Assembly: GCA_963932465.1 (NCBI GenBank)
Contig: CAWVRF010001077.1
Location: forward strand, 372,001 to 436,000
DNA from: Maratus speciosus
Taxonomy: Eukaryota; Arthropoda; Arachnida; Araneae; Salticidae
Length of the DNA: 64,000 bases
Reading direction: 5' to 3'
Made by a program: the position numbers and the translations under genes
In this document: piece after piece, positions 22,490 through 34,077 of the stretch
Layout of the letters: each line of letters opens with the position of its first letter
Numbering within the stretch: position 1 is the first letter of the stretch
The notes under the pieces: generated by a model
Database searches by the model: none
What the model was told of the DNA's origin: nothing
The model's input: the letters and a program-made list of their open reading frames with translations, nothing else

Positions 22490-22694
22490 CACTTTCCGGC
22501 ACAGTGTGCCCGGGTCGGGATACCTATTTTAATTCCAAACTTACAAACGGCACCAAGAATATTTTAATAAAATTTTGCATTAACAATGAAAGTGTAAAGT
22601 AACAAGTTTTTAATTTCTAAAAAACGTATGTAAATTCCGGTGTCAGTCTATGATTTCATCATTTTACAACAAAATTTGCCTGTGCCGGGAAGGG
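22490..22694 (+). mobile_element. TTAA MITE family F, copy 2
   Basis: 205 bp between TTAA at 22486-22489 and 22695-22698. Inverted ends CACTTTCCGGCACAG and CCCTTCCCGGCACAGGC. Inside, GGCACCAAGAATATTT and, inverted, GACACCGGAATTTAC. Confidence 0.75.
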
Positions 22695-23154
22695 TTAAAA
22701 AGTTATAAGTGAAAAACCAGAAAAAAACGAGTTTTTTTCCTTGTATTCTGTACAGGATTAAACTTTTTTGAAAACATTATTAAACCAAAATAAACTAGAA
22801 AAAAATTATCTACATTTTTTACATACAATGTTTTTTTTTTTTTTTTCTAAGAGGAACAGTTTTGGTAATACGAGTAAAAAGAAGTTTAGCAAATTATTAA
22901 TATTCCATTATCGGAGTCCGAAAACGCTTACTGTATTGTTTTTGTGAATGCAAAAGGAGTGGGCATTACAAGAAACCCCGTCCCCCCTATCTTCTCCTCT
23001 TCTCCGGCACATGTTGAATTTGAAGGCTCGGCTCACAGTTTGTTTTTAGACGTCTCGTCGGTCGGTTATGCATTTGCCTTGATGTATGCGCAGTGTGTAT
23101 TTAATAACAGAGTATGTATTTTAAAACGGTTCTACGAGACGTAAAATTATATTC

Positions 23155-24340
23155 ATGATAGCAGAGAAGTGTTTTATCTGTGACATTGAGTTAGAGGGCG
23201 GAACTAAAGAAGCAGAAGTGAAATCAAAAGGTGTTGATTCCTTCAGATAAGCAAGCAAAATACGAAAAGATGGGAAAAGGAGTTTTTTAATGAACAAGGA
23301 GTCTCTAGGTATCCATGAAAAAAGCCGTAAACTGTACACAAAGGAAAAGCTCGTGGATCCCGATTGAAGAGAGTTTCTGAAGGCGTTGGAAACCAATCGA
23401 AATTACGTTCAGCATTACGACAGTTTTTGTTTCGAAGCCATTGTTTTTTGTGTAGAGAAGAAATCCCACCATACTTTAAAGCAAAAGAAATTCATAAAGC
23501 AATAACAAAACGAAATAAAGTCTCCGTACACAGTTCGTTCATTTACAGGCCTTGAAAAAGTTAAACTACATGCTGAACATTGTGATGATAAGTGGGGGTG
23601 CACCATAATCCGCAGACTAGATCATGTGACAGACTTCGTTGCCGTTGATAGGCAGTATCATTTGAAATGTATGAAAAAGCTGTATCAGCTCGCAAAACCC
23701 CACAGACGCAGTAAAGAGATACATTTGCCTCTGTCATAGACACAGCCATTCAAGCCATTTTTTTTTCATCTAGAGGAAAATGAAGACCAATGCCAAATGT
23801 CTACAGAAGAATTAACAGACCAGATTAAAGTAGGTGAATATTTTCCTTCAGTGAAAACATTTAAAGTACGTTATAAACAATTATGAAGAAGATATTTCTA
23901 TATCAACTACTGCAAACAAGGTACCTATTATTAGCTAAAAGAACACATGATGTTTGGTATCGACAACGATGCTCATCTACCCAAAAAGAACGACATCGTA
24001 TTTTCCAGGCTGCGGCGAAGTTAATGGCTGAAGATATTCGGTCTCAGGTTTACAAATCTACTCAATATCTTCCTTCAGACTAGTTTTTGAAAGAGAATGA
24101 ATCTCTCATTCCAGAAACCATAAAGATTTTCATAGAAACAATACTCTTAAGAAAAAGAAAAGGGACGTTCATAAATGCTAGAACAGGAGTACTGCACTTC
24201 CTCACAGCATTATTACTGCAGTAAGACCAAGATCCTTTCTTTTAAGACCGCTACAAATATAGCATCGCTCATTCAAGAGAAGATGAAGCTCGATATCCAT
24301 ATCTGAGAGTTTACCACCAAGTACAGCTATCTATGTAAGT
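23155..24340 (+). pseudogene. decayed multicopy CxxC/CXC-type protein, N-terminal part
   Basis: An ATG at 23155 opens a frame with KCFICDIELEGG, followed in shifting frames by KRSFLMNKESLGIHEKSRK, HCFLCREEIPPYFKAKE, WGCTIIRRLDHV, FVAVDRQYHLKCMKKLY and WYRQRCSSTQKERHRIFQAA, then FIETILLRKRKGTF and, near 24310, LRVYHQVQLSM. The order of conserved-looking blocks, with two C-x2-C pairs, matches an uncharacterised arthropod protein family I recognise only by pattern; its function is unknown to me. There are several stops (e.g. near 23250 and 23363) and at least three frameshifts. The central part of the family appears deleted. HINE copy 2 follows directly. Confidence 0.5.
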
Positions 24341-24361
24341 ATAGTATGTCTATGTAACTGT

Positions 24362-26473
24362 AAACTAGTTCGATGTGCCAATCCCAAAACTTTCTTCTAC
24401 CTTACACATCTTAATATTTCAAACACTAGTTACACATGTTAATACTTCAATATTATTAGTTCATTACTATACCAAGTTTGATTTTCATCTTAAATTCCTG
24501 CTTCAGTCAATTAAATGAACTAAAAACGAGTTAATCTATATCATAATATTTGTTAAAATTAATAGTTTTTCCTTATTCTGTTGTTATCAGATGTTTGCGA
24601 ATAGCCGGCTTAGCAGGAAGTGAGTTCCCGCCTTTGCACGAGCCGCCGATGGACAATAGAACTACGAAAAATCAATAAAATTATACAAAAATCGATATCA
24701 CAGAGCCCCTTTACCGCGCGATATCTCCAAATTCAAGGAGGACCTGTTGGCCAAAGCCAAAAACATGCACACAAAACTTTGGTTCAATTGTATGCATAAT
24801 TTTATACACTTTTCGATTGTACAATAAAGAAAATGGTACAGACATCGTAATTATAGACATCGTCCCCTTCCAGCGGAATTTTTTCAAATTCAGGGAGGAC
24901 CTTCAAGCCATGACCAAAAAGAAACACAAAAAATTTGGTTCAATTCTATGCATAACTTCATACACTTTTCGATGGTACAATATGCAAAATTGCTATTACA
25001 GCGCCCCCGAGCGGCGAATGTTTTCCAAATTCAGGGAGGACCTGCTTGTCATAGCCATAAACTTAAAATAAAAATTTTGTTCAATTCTATGCATAACTTC
25101 ATACACCTTTGGATGGTATAATATTCAAAATCGCACAAAAATCGCTGTTACAGCGCCCCTACCGGCGAATGTTTTCCAAATTCAGGGAGGATCTGCTTGC
25201 TAAAGCCAAAAACTTAAAAAAAAATTGGTTCAATTCTATGCGTAACTTCATACACTTTTGGATGGTAGAATATTCAAAATCGCACAAAAAACGCTGTTAC
25301 AGCGCCCCCTACCGGCGAATTTTTTCCAAATTCAGGGAGGACCTACCTGCCATATCCAAAAACTTAAAATAAAAATTTGGTTCAATTCTATGCATAACTT
25401 GATATACTTTTGGATGGTACAATATTCAAAATCGCACAAAATAGCTATTACAGCGTCCCCTACCGGCTAATTTTTTCCAAATTCAGGGAGGATCTGCTTG
25501 CCATAGCCAAAAACTTAAAATAAAAATTTGGTTCAATTCTATGCATAACTTCATATACTTTTGGATGGTACAATATTCAAAATCGCACTAAAATCGCTAT
25601 TACAGCGCCCCCTACCGGCGAATTTTTTCCAAATTCAGGGAGGACCTACCAGCCATATCCAAAAACTTAAAATAAAAATTTGGTTCAATTCTATACATAA
25701 CTTCATATACTTTTGGATGGTACAATATTCAAAATCGCACAAAAAACGCTGTTACAGCGCCCCCTACCAGCGAATTTTTTCCAAATTCAGGGAGGACCTA
25801 CCTGCCATATCCAAAAACTTAAAATAAAAATTTGGTTCAATTCTATGCATAACTTCATACACTTTTCGATGGTACAATATGCAAAATCGCTATTACAGCG
25901 CCCCCTAGTGGCGCATGTTTTCCAAATTCAGGGAGGACCTGCTTGTCATAGCCATAAACTTAAATTAAAATTTGGTTCAATTCTATGCGTAACTTCATAC
26001 ACTTTTGGATGGTAGAATATTCAAAATCGCACAAAAAACGCTGTTACAGCGCCCCCTACCGGCGAATTTTTTCCAATTTCAGGGAGGACCTACCTGCCAT
26101 ATCCAAATTTAAAAATTTGGTTCAATTCTATGTATAACTTCACATACTTTTGGATTTTACAATATTCAAAATCGCACAAAAAGAGCTATTACAGCGCCCC
26201 CTACCGGCGATTTTTTTCAAAATTCAGGGAGGATCGGCTCGTCATAGCCAAAAACTTAAAATAAAAATTTGGTTCAATTCTATGCATAACTTCATACACT
26301 TTTTGATGGTACGATGGCGACAGACAGACGGACACAGGGACAGACAGACATTTTCTATAAACATATTTTTTGTGATCTCTGACCCCTAAAACCTGTAAAT
26401 CCGTCGAAAAGTGGAAGTCGAAAAAATTTTCGATTACAATACTTTCTTCTATTGAAGATAGAAGAAAGTAAAA
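24362..26473 (+). mobile_element. HINE/Helentron-like repeat, copy 2, with ~150-bp array
   Basis: The 5' end has ACTAGTTCGATGTGCCAATCC and the 3' end is the hairpin TACTTTCTTC...GAAGAAAGTA plus A residues, as in copy 1. Between them are about eleven units of 141-154 bp (starts of the phrase TTGGTTCAATTCT near 24780, 24934, 25076, 25225, 25377, 25528, 25679, 25831, 25972, 26117, 26266). Each carries ACAGCGCCCCCTA and TTCAGGGAGGA. The last unit runs into (ACAG)n near 26320. The unit differs in sequence from that of copies 1, 3 and 4 apart from the shared CAGCGCC phrase. Open frames of 70-100 codons across units are by-products of the array. Confidence 0.65.
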
Positions 26474-26499
26474 ATTTCAGGAATGGGGGTGGGAAAAAA

Positions 26500-26776
26500 A
26501 AAACAGCTGAAACTTCAGGCCCAAAACAACTGTCAAACCACACGCATCATAAGCTATTCTGTAAAAATATCCTGCAAATGCAAAACAAACTGCAGTGGAA
26601 AGTGTGGCTGCAGGAAAGCATGTTCGTTTTATTTGCTCCTATGCGTGAACTGCGATGATTAATGTGAGAATGTCAGCTCCTCCATCGCCAAAGATGACTT
26701 GGAAGGAGAAGTTGACGACTCAATACGCCGGGATATTTTAAGTGAAGGGGAGACACAACCTGAACCATTAAGATAA
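26500..26776 (+). pseudogene. CXC-domain C-terminal remnant of the split gene
   Basis: One frame reads ISCKCKTNCSGKCGCRKACSF, LLCVNCDD, a stop at about 26657, then ENVSSSIAKDD and a closing acidic tail ending at the TAA at 26774-26776. The cysteine pattern CxCx3Cx3CxCxxxxC resembles a tesmin/TSO1-like CXC motif, a metal-binding fold. It probably ended the protein whose N-terminal part lies at 23155-24340, with HINE copy 2 between them. The internal stop and missing upstream part make it non-functional. Confidence 0.45.
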
Positions 26777-28140
26777 CAATCCTGCCGAATAACATTAACC
26801 ACGTCCTTCAAAGATACCAAAGAGACATTAATTCAAGAACAACAGTGCATTTCTATTTTTTTTTTCATGTTTACAACCTTCCACATATGTTATTATTATA
26901 TTAAACTTATAATAGTTATAATTTTACTGTTGAAATCAGTTACAATCATATAATAGTTATAATCAGTTTGCTAGAAAAACTGGTTCTAACATCTATTTGG
27001 CGTGTTTGTGTTTTATATCTTCCTTAATTAGCTGATTTCAATTTATTTTTTAATAAACATATAAAAGGTTTAAAATTTGGTAAGTTAATGTTAACACACA
27101 CGAAATGCAACTACAAATAACTAAAAAGCTTCAAATTGATGATTAAAATAGTGATATGTATAGTGCATAGTGATTGTATTGTGTTTTTCTCTCTGATGAT
27201 GGAATTTGAATTTATCTCTAAAATTATTTTTACTCGTATTGCCAAAACTATTCATCTTAGAAAAAAACATTGCACATGAAAAATGTAGAAAATTCTCTCC
27301 AGTTTAATTTAGTGCAATATATATATAGTTTTAAGTTTAACCCTCTACCAAATACAGCGGAATAACCGAAAAACCCCGATTTTTTTCATGGTTTTTGCGG
27401 TATTCAGGGGGCGGTGAGCAAAGGTTTTGTAAAATCATTGGGATAAATCTTCAGAGGAAATATAGGAGTAGAGAGCGAATCTCATTGTTCTTTCTGCAAA
27501 AACTTGAATCCAACATGTTTCCGCTTTCTTCTCCAAAAGGGTGTCATTTTTTCATGGTGATTCCGCTATTGGTAGCTTTCGGATTTCATTCCCGCAGTAA
27601 AATAAACGTAAATATAGAAGCGGTCTTTTGCTTTCAGTCGGATATACAGCAAGTAAGTGTCATTTCAAAAGCTAAAATAATAATTTCGTAAAAAAACTGT
27701 TAAAAGGCCAAGCAAAACTGCGGTCAACAAAAGATAAACGTAATAAAGTTTCGGCAGGAATCCGGAAGAGATTTGGTAGAGATTTAGGCGGGAGAAAACC
27801 GGTTTGCCCCGCTACCTCTGCCCTCCGTCACGTGATGGTCGCCAGAGATGCATGCTTCAAGAAAAGGTCACCAAATCTTGGTCTACTTATATGAGGTCTG
27901 TGGGTGAAACAGTGCGTTTATACTTAGAGCTTGCGCGGTACCTATCAAATCCACGCTATTTTCCGCTCCTGCATCCGGCAGGCGAAACGTAACTTTCCTG
28001 CAATCAGACAACACCTAAATTTTGTTCCATACATGAACACTACTCTCCTCACCTGCGACGAGTTGTTAAATTAAAAGCTGGGAAGAAAAATAATAGCTAT
28101 TAAGGTACTCGACATATGTAACGTTACCGAGTTTTTGTCA
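26777..28140. other. mixed spacer; less AT-rich block 27330-28050
   Basis: 26777-27330 is AT-rich with nothing supported. The block 27330-28050 is higher in GC and complexity than its surroundings and has one 98-codon open frame (27395-27691, plus strand) without a recognisable domain. I found no paired repeats or tRNA. It could be unique host DNA or an old element, but no gene is supported. Confidence 0.4.
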
Positions 28141-28654
28141 TTTCGAACCGCCTCCCTCCCTTACGATTTTATACGTTAAGATTCATCGAACCCCTCCTCT
28201 TTATGATATCGTTATCAATGTCTAAAAAGTATTTTGATTTTTACATTTTTCTTTCTTTCTTTTTATACATTTACAATTATATACCGATATTACAACACAT
28301 TTATTATTCGTAAACTTCACTGATTTTAATGGAGAGATGATAAAATTTCACTTATACGTATGGAATTATATTAAATAACACTTTAAAGAAATATTTACTA
28401 TTTACTTTTACTATAGATATCTTACGATATCAAGTCCCAGACACCCACCGCCTAAAATGATAACGTTATACATGGACCATTCGAAATTTTCAGATTCCAA
28501 AATAAATCTGAAAGATAATTAAAAGTTTAACAAACTAGGGGGCTCTGCCCCTATAAGCTACGCTCGTCAACCCCCGTTCAGACACCGCAGTCTCTAAAAG
28601 TACGCTAATTTGATCGGCTTTAAAAAGATTTCGGAAGATTAAATTATAATTTAA

Positions 28655-30135
28655 AAAACAGTGCCGATCCCCCTATAAACGGATTTCTATTCATTTCTCT
28701 TTCATTGGGGAATTTTAAGGCCAATTCTGCTGCGATACTACTTGATTATCCCGTCGACCAATTTTTCCAAATAATATAAATCGCCAAACCACTCGCTAAA
28801 TTATACAAATTGACATAATTTTTTTTAATAACGAAAGAACAAATAAATTAGTGCAACATTAATAAAAATACAAATAAAACATCGAAATAAAAAAAATTGA
28901 CGACGTAGACACGTGTAACTTGCTTAAAGTCAAGTTAATGTGACATTTACGATCAACCATTATTGGCATTTAATCTTATAGTTTGGAGAATGATAGATTT
29001 TTGGTCGACGGGATAACTAAGTAGTACCAAAGATACAATCGCTGTTTTCGTCTTTGATTAAGTAAAATAAATTAAGCATTTCAAAATAAGCTAATATAAA
29101 AGGAATTAAGTGAACAGAGTCTTTGTCTTCCGGTATTTTTTAACAAAGCGAAAAGAAAGTTCTTTTAAATTAATCGTTTTTAATCTGACGTAATTTTGAC
29201 CAAACTATTCTTTCTCTTTTTAATATTCACATGAAAATACTTTTGTTAGAAATGAAATATTATTTGCGCTTTCCTAACAAAAATAGTTGAAAAGTATCCT
29301 CTCAAAATATCAAATAAATGTCTAGCGCAATTTCTAAATTTAAACTGTTTTGCAATATTATTTTGTGTTCATTTTATGTAATAACTGTAATGTGACGTAA
29401 ATAGGAAGTAATTTCTCCTATTTAAGACTTCTAACGCAAGTTAATGTATTTATTATTTTACAATTTCCTTTCTCTCTTAAAATTCACGTGTAAATATAGT
29501 TTTTATGACGTAATTTTTAATAAGGTCCTGCTTTTTGTACATAATTATTTAATTCTAATTCCAAACGTTTTTTTTTTTCTGTTTCTAATAGTCACGTGTA
29601 AATAAATTTTTAATTTATTTACACGTATAAATATTTTTTTTTTTATTTGAAGCGAACATTATTGTTTGCGCTGTTTATACTGTTGGCAACAGTTTAAATT
29701 AATATCACTTTCTAAAATATGTAAAAAATATCTCTAGAAATGCTGAAAATTTGAATTTAAAATAGAAATAAATCCTCAAAAAATGAGTCAAATTAAAAAA
29801 AGGAATACAATCTGCACACCGGGAACTTCAAACGTATAAAATGATCTAAAAATGATTAAATTCCCATGAATAGTTTTTGCTCTTATAAAACTTTTTTAGT
29901 GGAACGATTTTGTGCAACTTTAGCATTAAATATTTCTTAAAATAATTCTTCGATTTGAAAACTGTCTGCATCAGCGTGTTTATCACACATTTCTGTATAA
30001 TACTACCGATTTTCATTTTTTTGTATGCATTATTTTTCTTAATATTAACGAAGAAAGACCTACGGTCACAAAAAATTCAAAACCGGCGACGGCGGTGGTG
30101 ACAGCGGTCGTTACTTTTTTTTAGAATAGAGACAT
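28655..30135 (+). repeat. dispersed repeat R1, copy 1
   Basis: Matches 37650-39450 in the same orientation: the start CAGTGCCGATCCCCCTATAAACGG vs CAGTGGCGATATCCCTATAAAGG, then TTTAAGGCC, AATCTGACGTAAT, ATTCACGTGTAAA, AAAATGATCTAAAAATGATTAAATTCC and the close GGTGACAGCGGTCGTTACTT. Long, without intact coding sequence or obvious ends. Class unknown. Confidence 0.65.
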
Positions 30136-30141
30136 GATATA

Positions 30142-31297
30142 CAGGGTGCAATATGTTATCTATCGCCGACCTTTAATTTCTCATCCGTTGGCCGTAGACA
30201 CATAGTTCCAATTGCAAAAACGTTTCAAATGAGCTAAATATTCATGTTGTGGCATTATTTAAAGTAAAAAATCAATTTTATAAAAATTACGAAAACTAAC
30301 TTTTTATACGGTCCCCCAGTCCCTATAGATAGTAAAAGTTTAACCATATCATAACAGATATAACACAAAACGTTTGACATCTGTACTGCAAAAATTGACA
30401 TAGCTATTAAATTTCAAAGTTTGAGATTTTTGCACATGATTTTGTCTTTCATTGGGGGATCAGTTAAAAAATGAATTAAAGTAATTCGAGATCAAAGTCA
30501 GGGTGCAATTGTTTTTTTATGGCGAAACCACCTTTAGCCGGTATCTCCAAATCGTAGAATCACCAAAGAGGGTTATTTCATCTAAGAACTTGAGCAAACT
30601 TTTATGGGTCGAACAACATTCAAACGTCAAAGTATGTAGAATCGACAACCCGAAAATACTAAAACATACTTATTAACCCGGCAGAACTCGCTGCATGAGA
30701 TTTTCTCTCACAGTCGTACTTTTTTAAGACTCTTATTTAAATAATTTTTCATTTTAATTAAAATTTCAAAATGTTTTTCAATTACTTTACCTATTTTGTG
30801 AATAAAAGTACTTAGCCAACCAAAAAAAGTTGATATTACATGAATGTAAAGTAAAAGAAAAGCAATTGGGCAGTCTCACTAGCGAGTTCTCCCGGGTTAA
30901 GGATTAGATAAATAGCAGCGAAATTGTACTCTGATTTTGATCTCGAATTACTTTTATTCATCTTTTAACTGATCCCTCAATGAAAGACAAAATCATGTGC
31001 AAAAAATCTCAAACTTTGAAATTTAATAACTGTGTCAATTTTTGTAGTACAGATTTCAAACTTTTTGTGTCATATCTGTTATGATATGTGTGAACTTTTA
31101 CTAAATATAACTATAGGGACTGGGGGACCGTATAAAAAGTTAGTTTTCGCAATTTTTATAAAATTGATTTTTTACTTTAAATAATGCCACAACATGAATA
31201 TTTAGCTCATTTGAAACGTTTTTGCAATTGGAACTATGTGTCTACGGCCAACGGTTGAGAAATTAAAGGTCGGCGATAGATAACATATTGCACCCTG
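30142..31297. mobile_element. TA-flanked foldback element with ~375-bp arms
   Basis: The ends are CAGGGTGCAATATGTTATC and its inverted copy, with TA at 30140-30141 and 31298-31299. The arms run 30142-30516 and about 30925-31297 with few differences (e.g. CGGTCCCCCAGTCCCTATA in one arm, its complement in the other). Terminal CAGGGTG and TA target suggest Tc1/mariner-type mobilisation. A TTAA MITE sits in the loop. Confidence 0.75.
30677..30896. mobile_element. TTAA MITE nested in the foldback element
   Basis: 220 bp between TTAA at 30673-30676 and 30897-30900. Inverted ends CCCGGCAGAACTCGCTGCATGAGA and, reversed, CCCGGGAGAACTCGCTAGTGAGAC. It is a separate family from A-L, but with the same target and CCC start. 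Confidence 0.7.
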
Positions 31298-31612
31298 TAT
31301 ATTTATATCTCTTTTAAATGAGAACCTTTGAATGTGACGCGAACTCTCGTAAGTTTTTGTGTGAAACAAAACTTTTACACTTACTTTTTCAATATATTTT
31401 TTATTTTAGAGCACACATAGTCAAACATGAGGATTTTGGTTTTGAACTCTTTAAATATTTCCATTATTTAAGTTACTAGACGTGTCATTGTTCATGGTAC
31501 CTAAGTGATCTACATCTTTCCTTTCTTATTACATTTTTACAGAGGTATTTGTACATGCATATATTTTAGGACTTTTCAATACTATGTTAAAGTTCTCTAC
31601 CAATAGGATCAA

Positions 31613-33314
31613 CCCTTAAATGCGCGATTTTTTATTTTGTATGGAAAATATATGTATGGTTCTCTGAAAGGTTTTGTTACACAGGAAAAATAATGAAAAA
31701 AACAGACATGCATTTTTCATATAATACATCAATCTTTTCTTCTGTTGCTCATCTGCAATACAAGTAAAAACTACTGTAGTGTGACTGTTTTACGCTAAAA
31801 TATTGCAAATTATTATATATTTTAATAAGGATGTCTCCAAAGCCCTTATTTTATATAATTATTGATTTTGTAAAACTTGACCATTAACCCTTTAATTCCC
31901 ATGACAGAATACGTTCTGGAAATTGCTTAGCCCAGAGAACCTGACTTTACACCAGAAAGTTTCAATGGTTAATTTCGCTTTATATAAATACGGAATTCCT
32001 GTATTAATTAAAGCAAATATTGCTATTTTAATTTTATGGTCTGAATTAGGTATATACGAATAAACAGTATGTTGTGGCCATCACAAAACTTTCTTCTATA
32101 TAAATCACGTCAATTAAAAATCATTTGAATAGTACAAGAAATTACATCAATTTAGCACCAATTCAGATCAAAGTATATCTGAATTTGAAGTTTGATAAAA
32201 ATTCGTGCCTTAGTTCTTGAGATAGAGCTATAGCGGAAATTCTGAAAAATGTAGCATAGTAGCGCCACCTGTTGAGTGATTTACACCAATATTTAAACAG
32301 CAATAATTGATATCCAAGTATACATGGATCTGAAGTTCGTTGAAAATCCAAGCATTAGTCCTTGAAATAGAGCTATTGCGGAAATCACAAAAACAGCATA
32401 GCAGCGACACCTATTGAGCGATTTACACCAAACTGTACAAAATGTCAATTCATGTCAAGGACTAACTGATTCTAAAGTTTGATGAAAATTCGTGCATTAG
32501 TTCTTGAGATACACCTATTGTGGAAATTCTGAAAAATACAGCATAGCCGCGCCATCTGTTGAGCGATTTACACCAAAACGTACAAAATGTCAATTCATGT
32601 CAAGTATTAACAGATTCTGAAGTTTGGTGAAAATTCTCGCATTAGTTCTTGAGATACAGCTATAATGGAAAATCTGAAAATTTCAGCATAACAGCTCCAC
32701 CTGTTGAGCGATTAGCACCAATACACAAACAGCTCTAATTCATATCAAAGTATACTTGAACCTGAAGTTTGATGAAAATCCAAGCATTAGTTGTTGTGAT
32801 AGAGCTATTGAGGAAATCGTAAAAATGCAGTATAGCATCGCCACCTGTTGAGCAATTTACACCAAAATGTACAAAACTTCAATTTATGTCAAGGAGTAAC
32901 TGAATTTGAAGTTTGATGAAAATCCGTGCATTAGTTCTGGAAATTGAGCTATTGCAGAAATCGTGAAATTGGCTGCATAGTAGCGCCACCTGTAGAGCGA
33001 TTTACACCAAAAACTGATCAGCACCAATTTATATTAGGGACTAACTGAATATAATTTTTTATTAAATTCCGTGCATTGTTTCTTAAGATAGAGCGCCCAC
33101 AAAATTTGTATCACATACAGACAGACAGACATTTTGTAAAAACATGTTTTTCGGAATCTCTGACCCCTAAAACGTGTAAATCCGTCGATAAACATAAAGT
33201 CGAAAATTTTCACGAATCCAATACTTTCTTCTTGTAAAGAAAGAAGAAAGTAAAAAAGTATATTGATTTCAAAACACTGTTGTTTGCATATGTGCAAAGC
33301 TGCGCACTAAAGGG
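31613..33314 (+). mobile_element. TTAA MITE B, copy 2, split by HINE copy 3
   Basis: The left end, CCCTTAAATGCGCGATTTT, follows a degenerate TCAA at 31609-31612. The right end, GCTGCGCACTAAAGGG, precedes TTAA at 33315-33318. B1/B2 features (TTAACCCTTTAATTCCCATGACAG at about 31885, ACACCAGAAAGTTTCAATGG) continue to ATATACGAATAAA at 32067, resume after 33253 at AGTATATTGATTTC, and end normally. Confidence 0.7.
32068..33253 (+). mobile_element. HINE/Helentron-like repeat, copy 3
   Basis: The 5' end carries CCATCACAAAACTTTCTTCT. There are about seven units of roughly 145 bp, each with GCATAGCAGCGCCACCTGTTG-like and GAGCGATTTACACC phrases. An (ACAG)n stretch lies near 33117, then the conserved CTCTGACCCCTAAAACG block and the terminal hairpin TACTTTCTTC...GAAGAAAGTA. 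The flanking MITE B shows where it went in, with no obvious long target duplication, as expected for Helitron-type insertion. Confidence 0.65.
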
Positions 33315-33639
33315 TTAAGTCATGCACAAATTGATATCCAGCAGCCGATGTTACTCACTAATAGGGAAACCCTACAAACCGTTGGAATACCCGAACGCGT
33401 GGCTTATACCAGAATGCTTGACTTATCAAATGAGCTATACTATAAATGCAAATGGAAACTGTTTTTGCTGTATTTTTTTATTAATAATTAATGAAATATT
33501 ATATTAAATGCTGTTTTTGTTAAATTATATTCTTTTATTTACATTAACTAAGTCAAAAGTTACAATGAACGCTATGATGAAAATCCGTCAATTTGTCGGG
33601 TGCGGTAAAACTAGGTATACATTTAACATAGGTATTTCT

Positions 33640-33786
33640 AGTGTTAAATACAAATGCCAGTATTAATTAAAGCAAGTATTGCTATTTTAATTTTCTGGTG
33701 TGAATTAGGTATATACGAATAAAAAAAATATATTAAACTCAAGACACTGTTGTTTACACATATATAAAGCTGCGCATTAAAGGGTT
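33640..33786 (+). mobile_element. partial MITE B2
   Basis: Matches the right half of B (AAAGCAAGTATTGCTATTTT, TTTCTGGTGTGAATTAGG, ACACTGTTGTTTACAC) and ends AAAGCTGCGCATTAAAGGG before TTAA. The left half is missing. Confidence 0.6.
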
Positions 33787-34077
33787 AAACACGATTAATA
33801 ACAATGAACATCACAGTTCGATTAAAAGTATTTTACAAGTCTATTATATTAAATAAAATGACAAATCATGACAAATGCAGCATAGCAGCGTCACCTGTTG
33901 AGCGATTTGCACCAACACATAATCAGCAGCAATATTAATCAAGGTATACTTGAATCTGAAGTTTGATGAAAATTCGTGCATTAGTTCTTGAGATAGAGCT
34001 ATTGAGGGAATCGTTCTAAATGCAGCACAGCAGCGTCATCTATTGGGCTATTTACACCGACACGTAGCATTACCCCC

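Noticed and set aside
24780..26270. Regular ~150-bp array considered as a CRISPR array
   Set aside because: Units are contiguous and repeated over their full length without short repeats and unique spacers, and the setting is eukaryotic.
25109..26389. Series of 70-100-codon open frames with similar peptides
   Set aside because: They come from the ~150-bp tandem array of HINE copy 2, change phase from unit to unit and lack a start context or domain.
27395..27691. 98-codon frame in a higher-complexity block, with a splice-donor-like sequence at its end
   Set aside because: No recognisable domain, no partner exon and no frame conservation to compare; a host exon cannot be excluded but is not supported.
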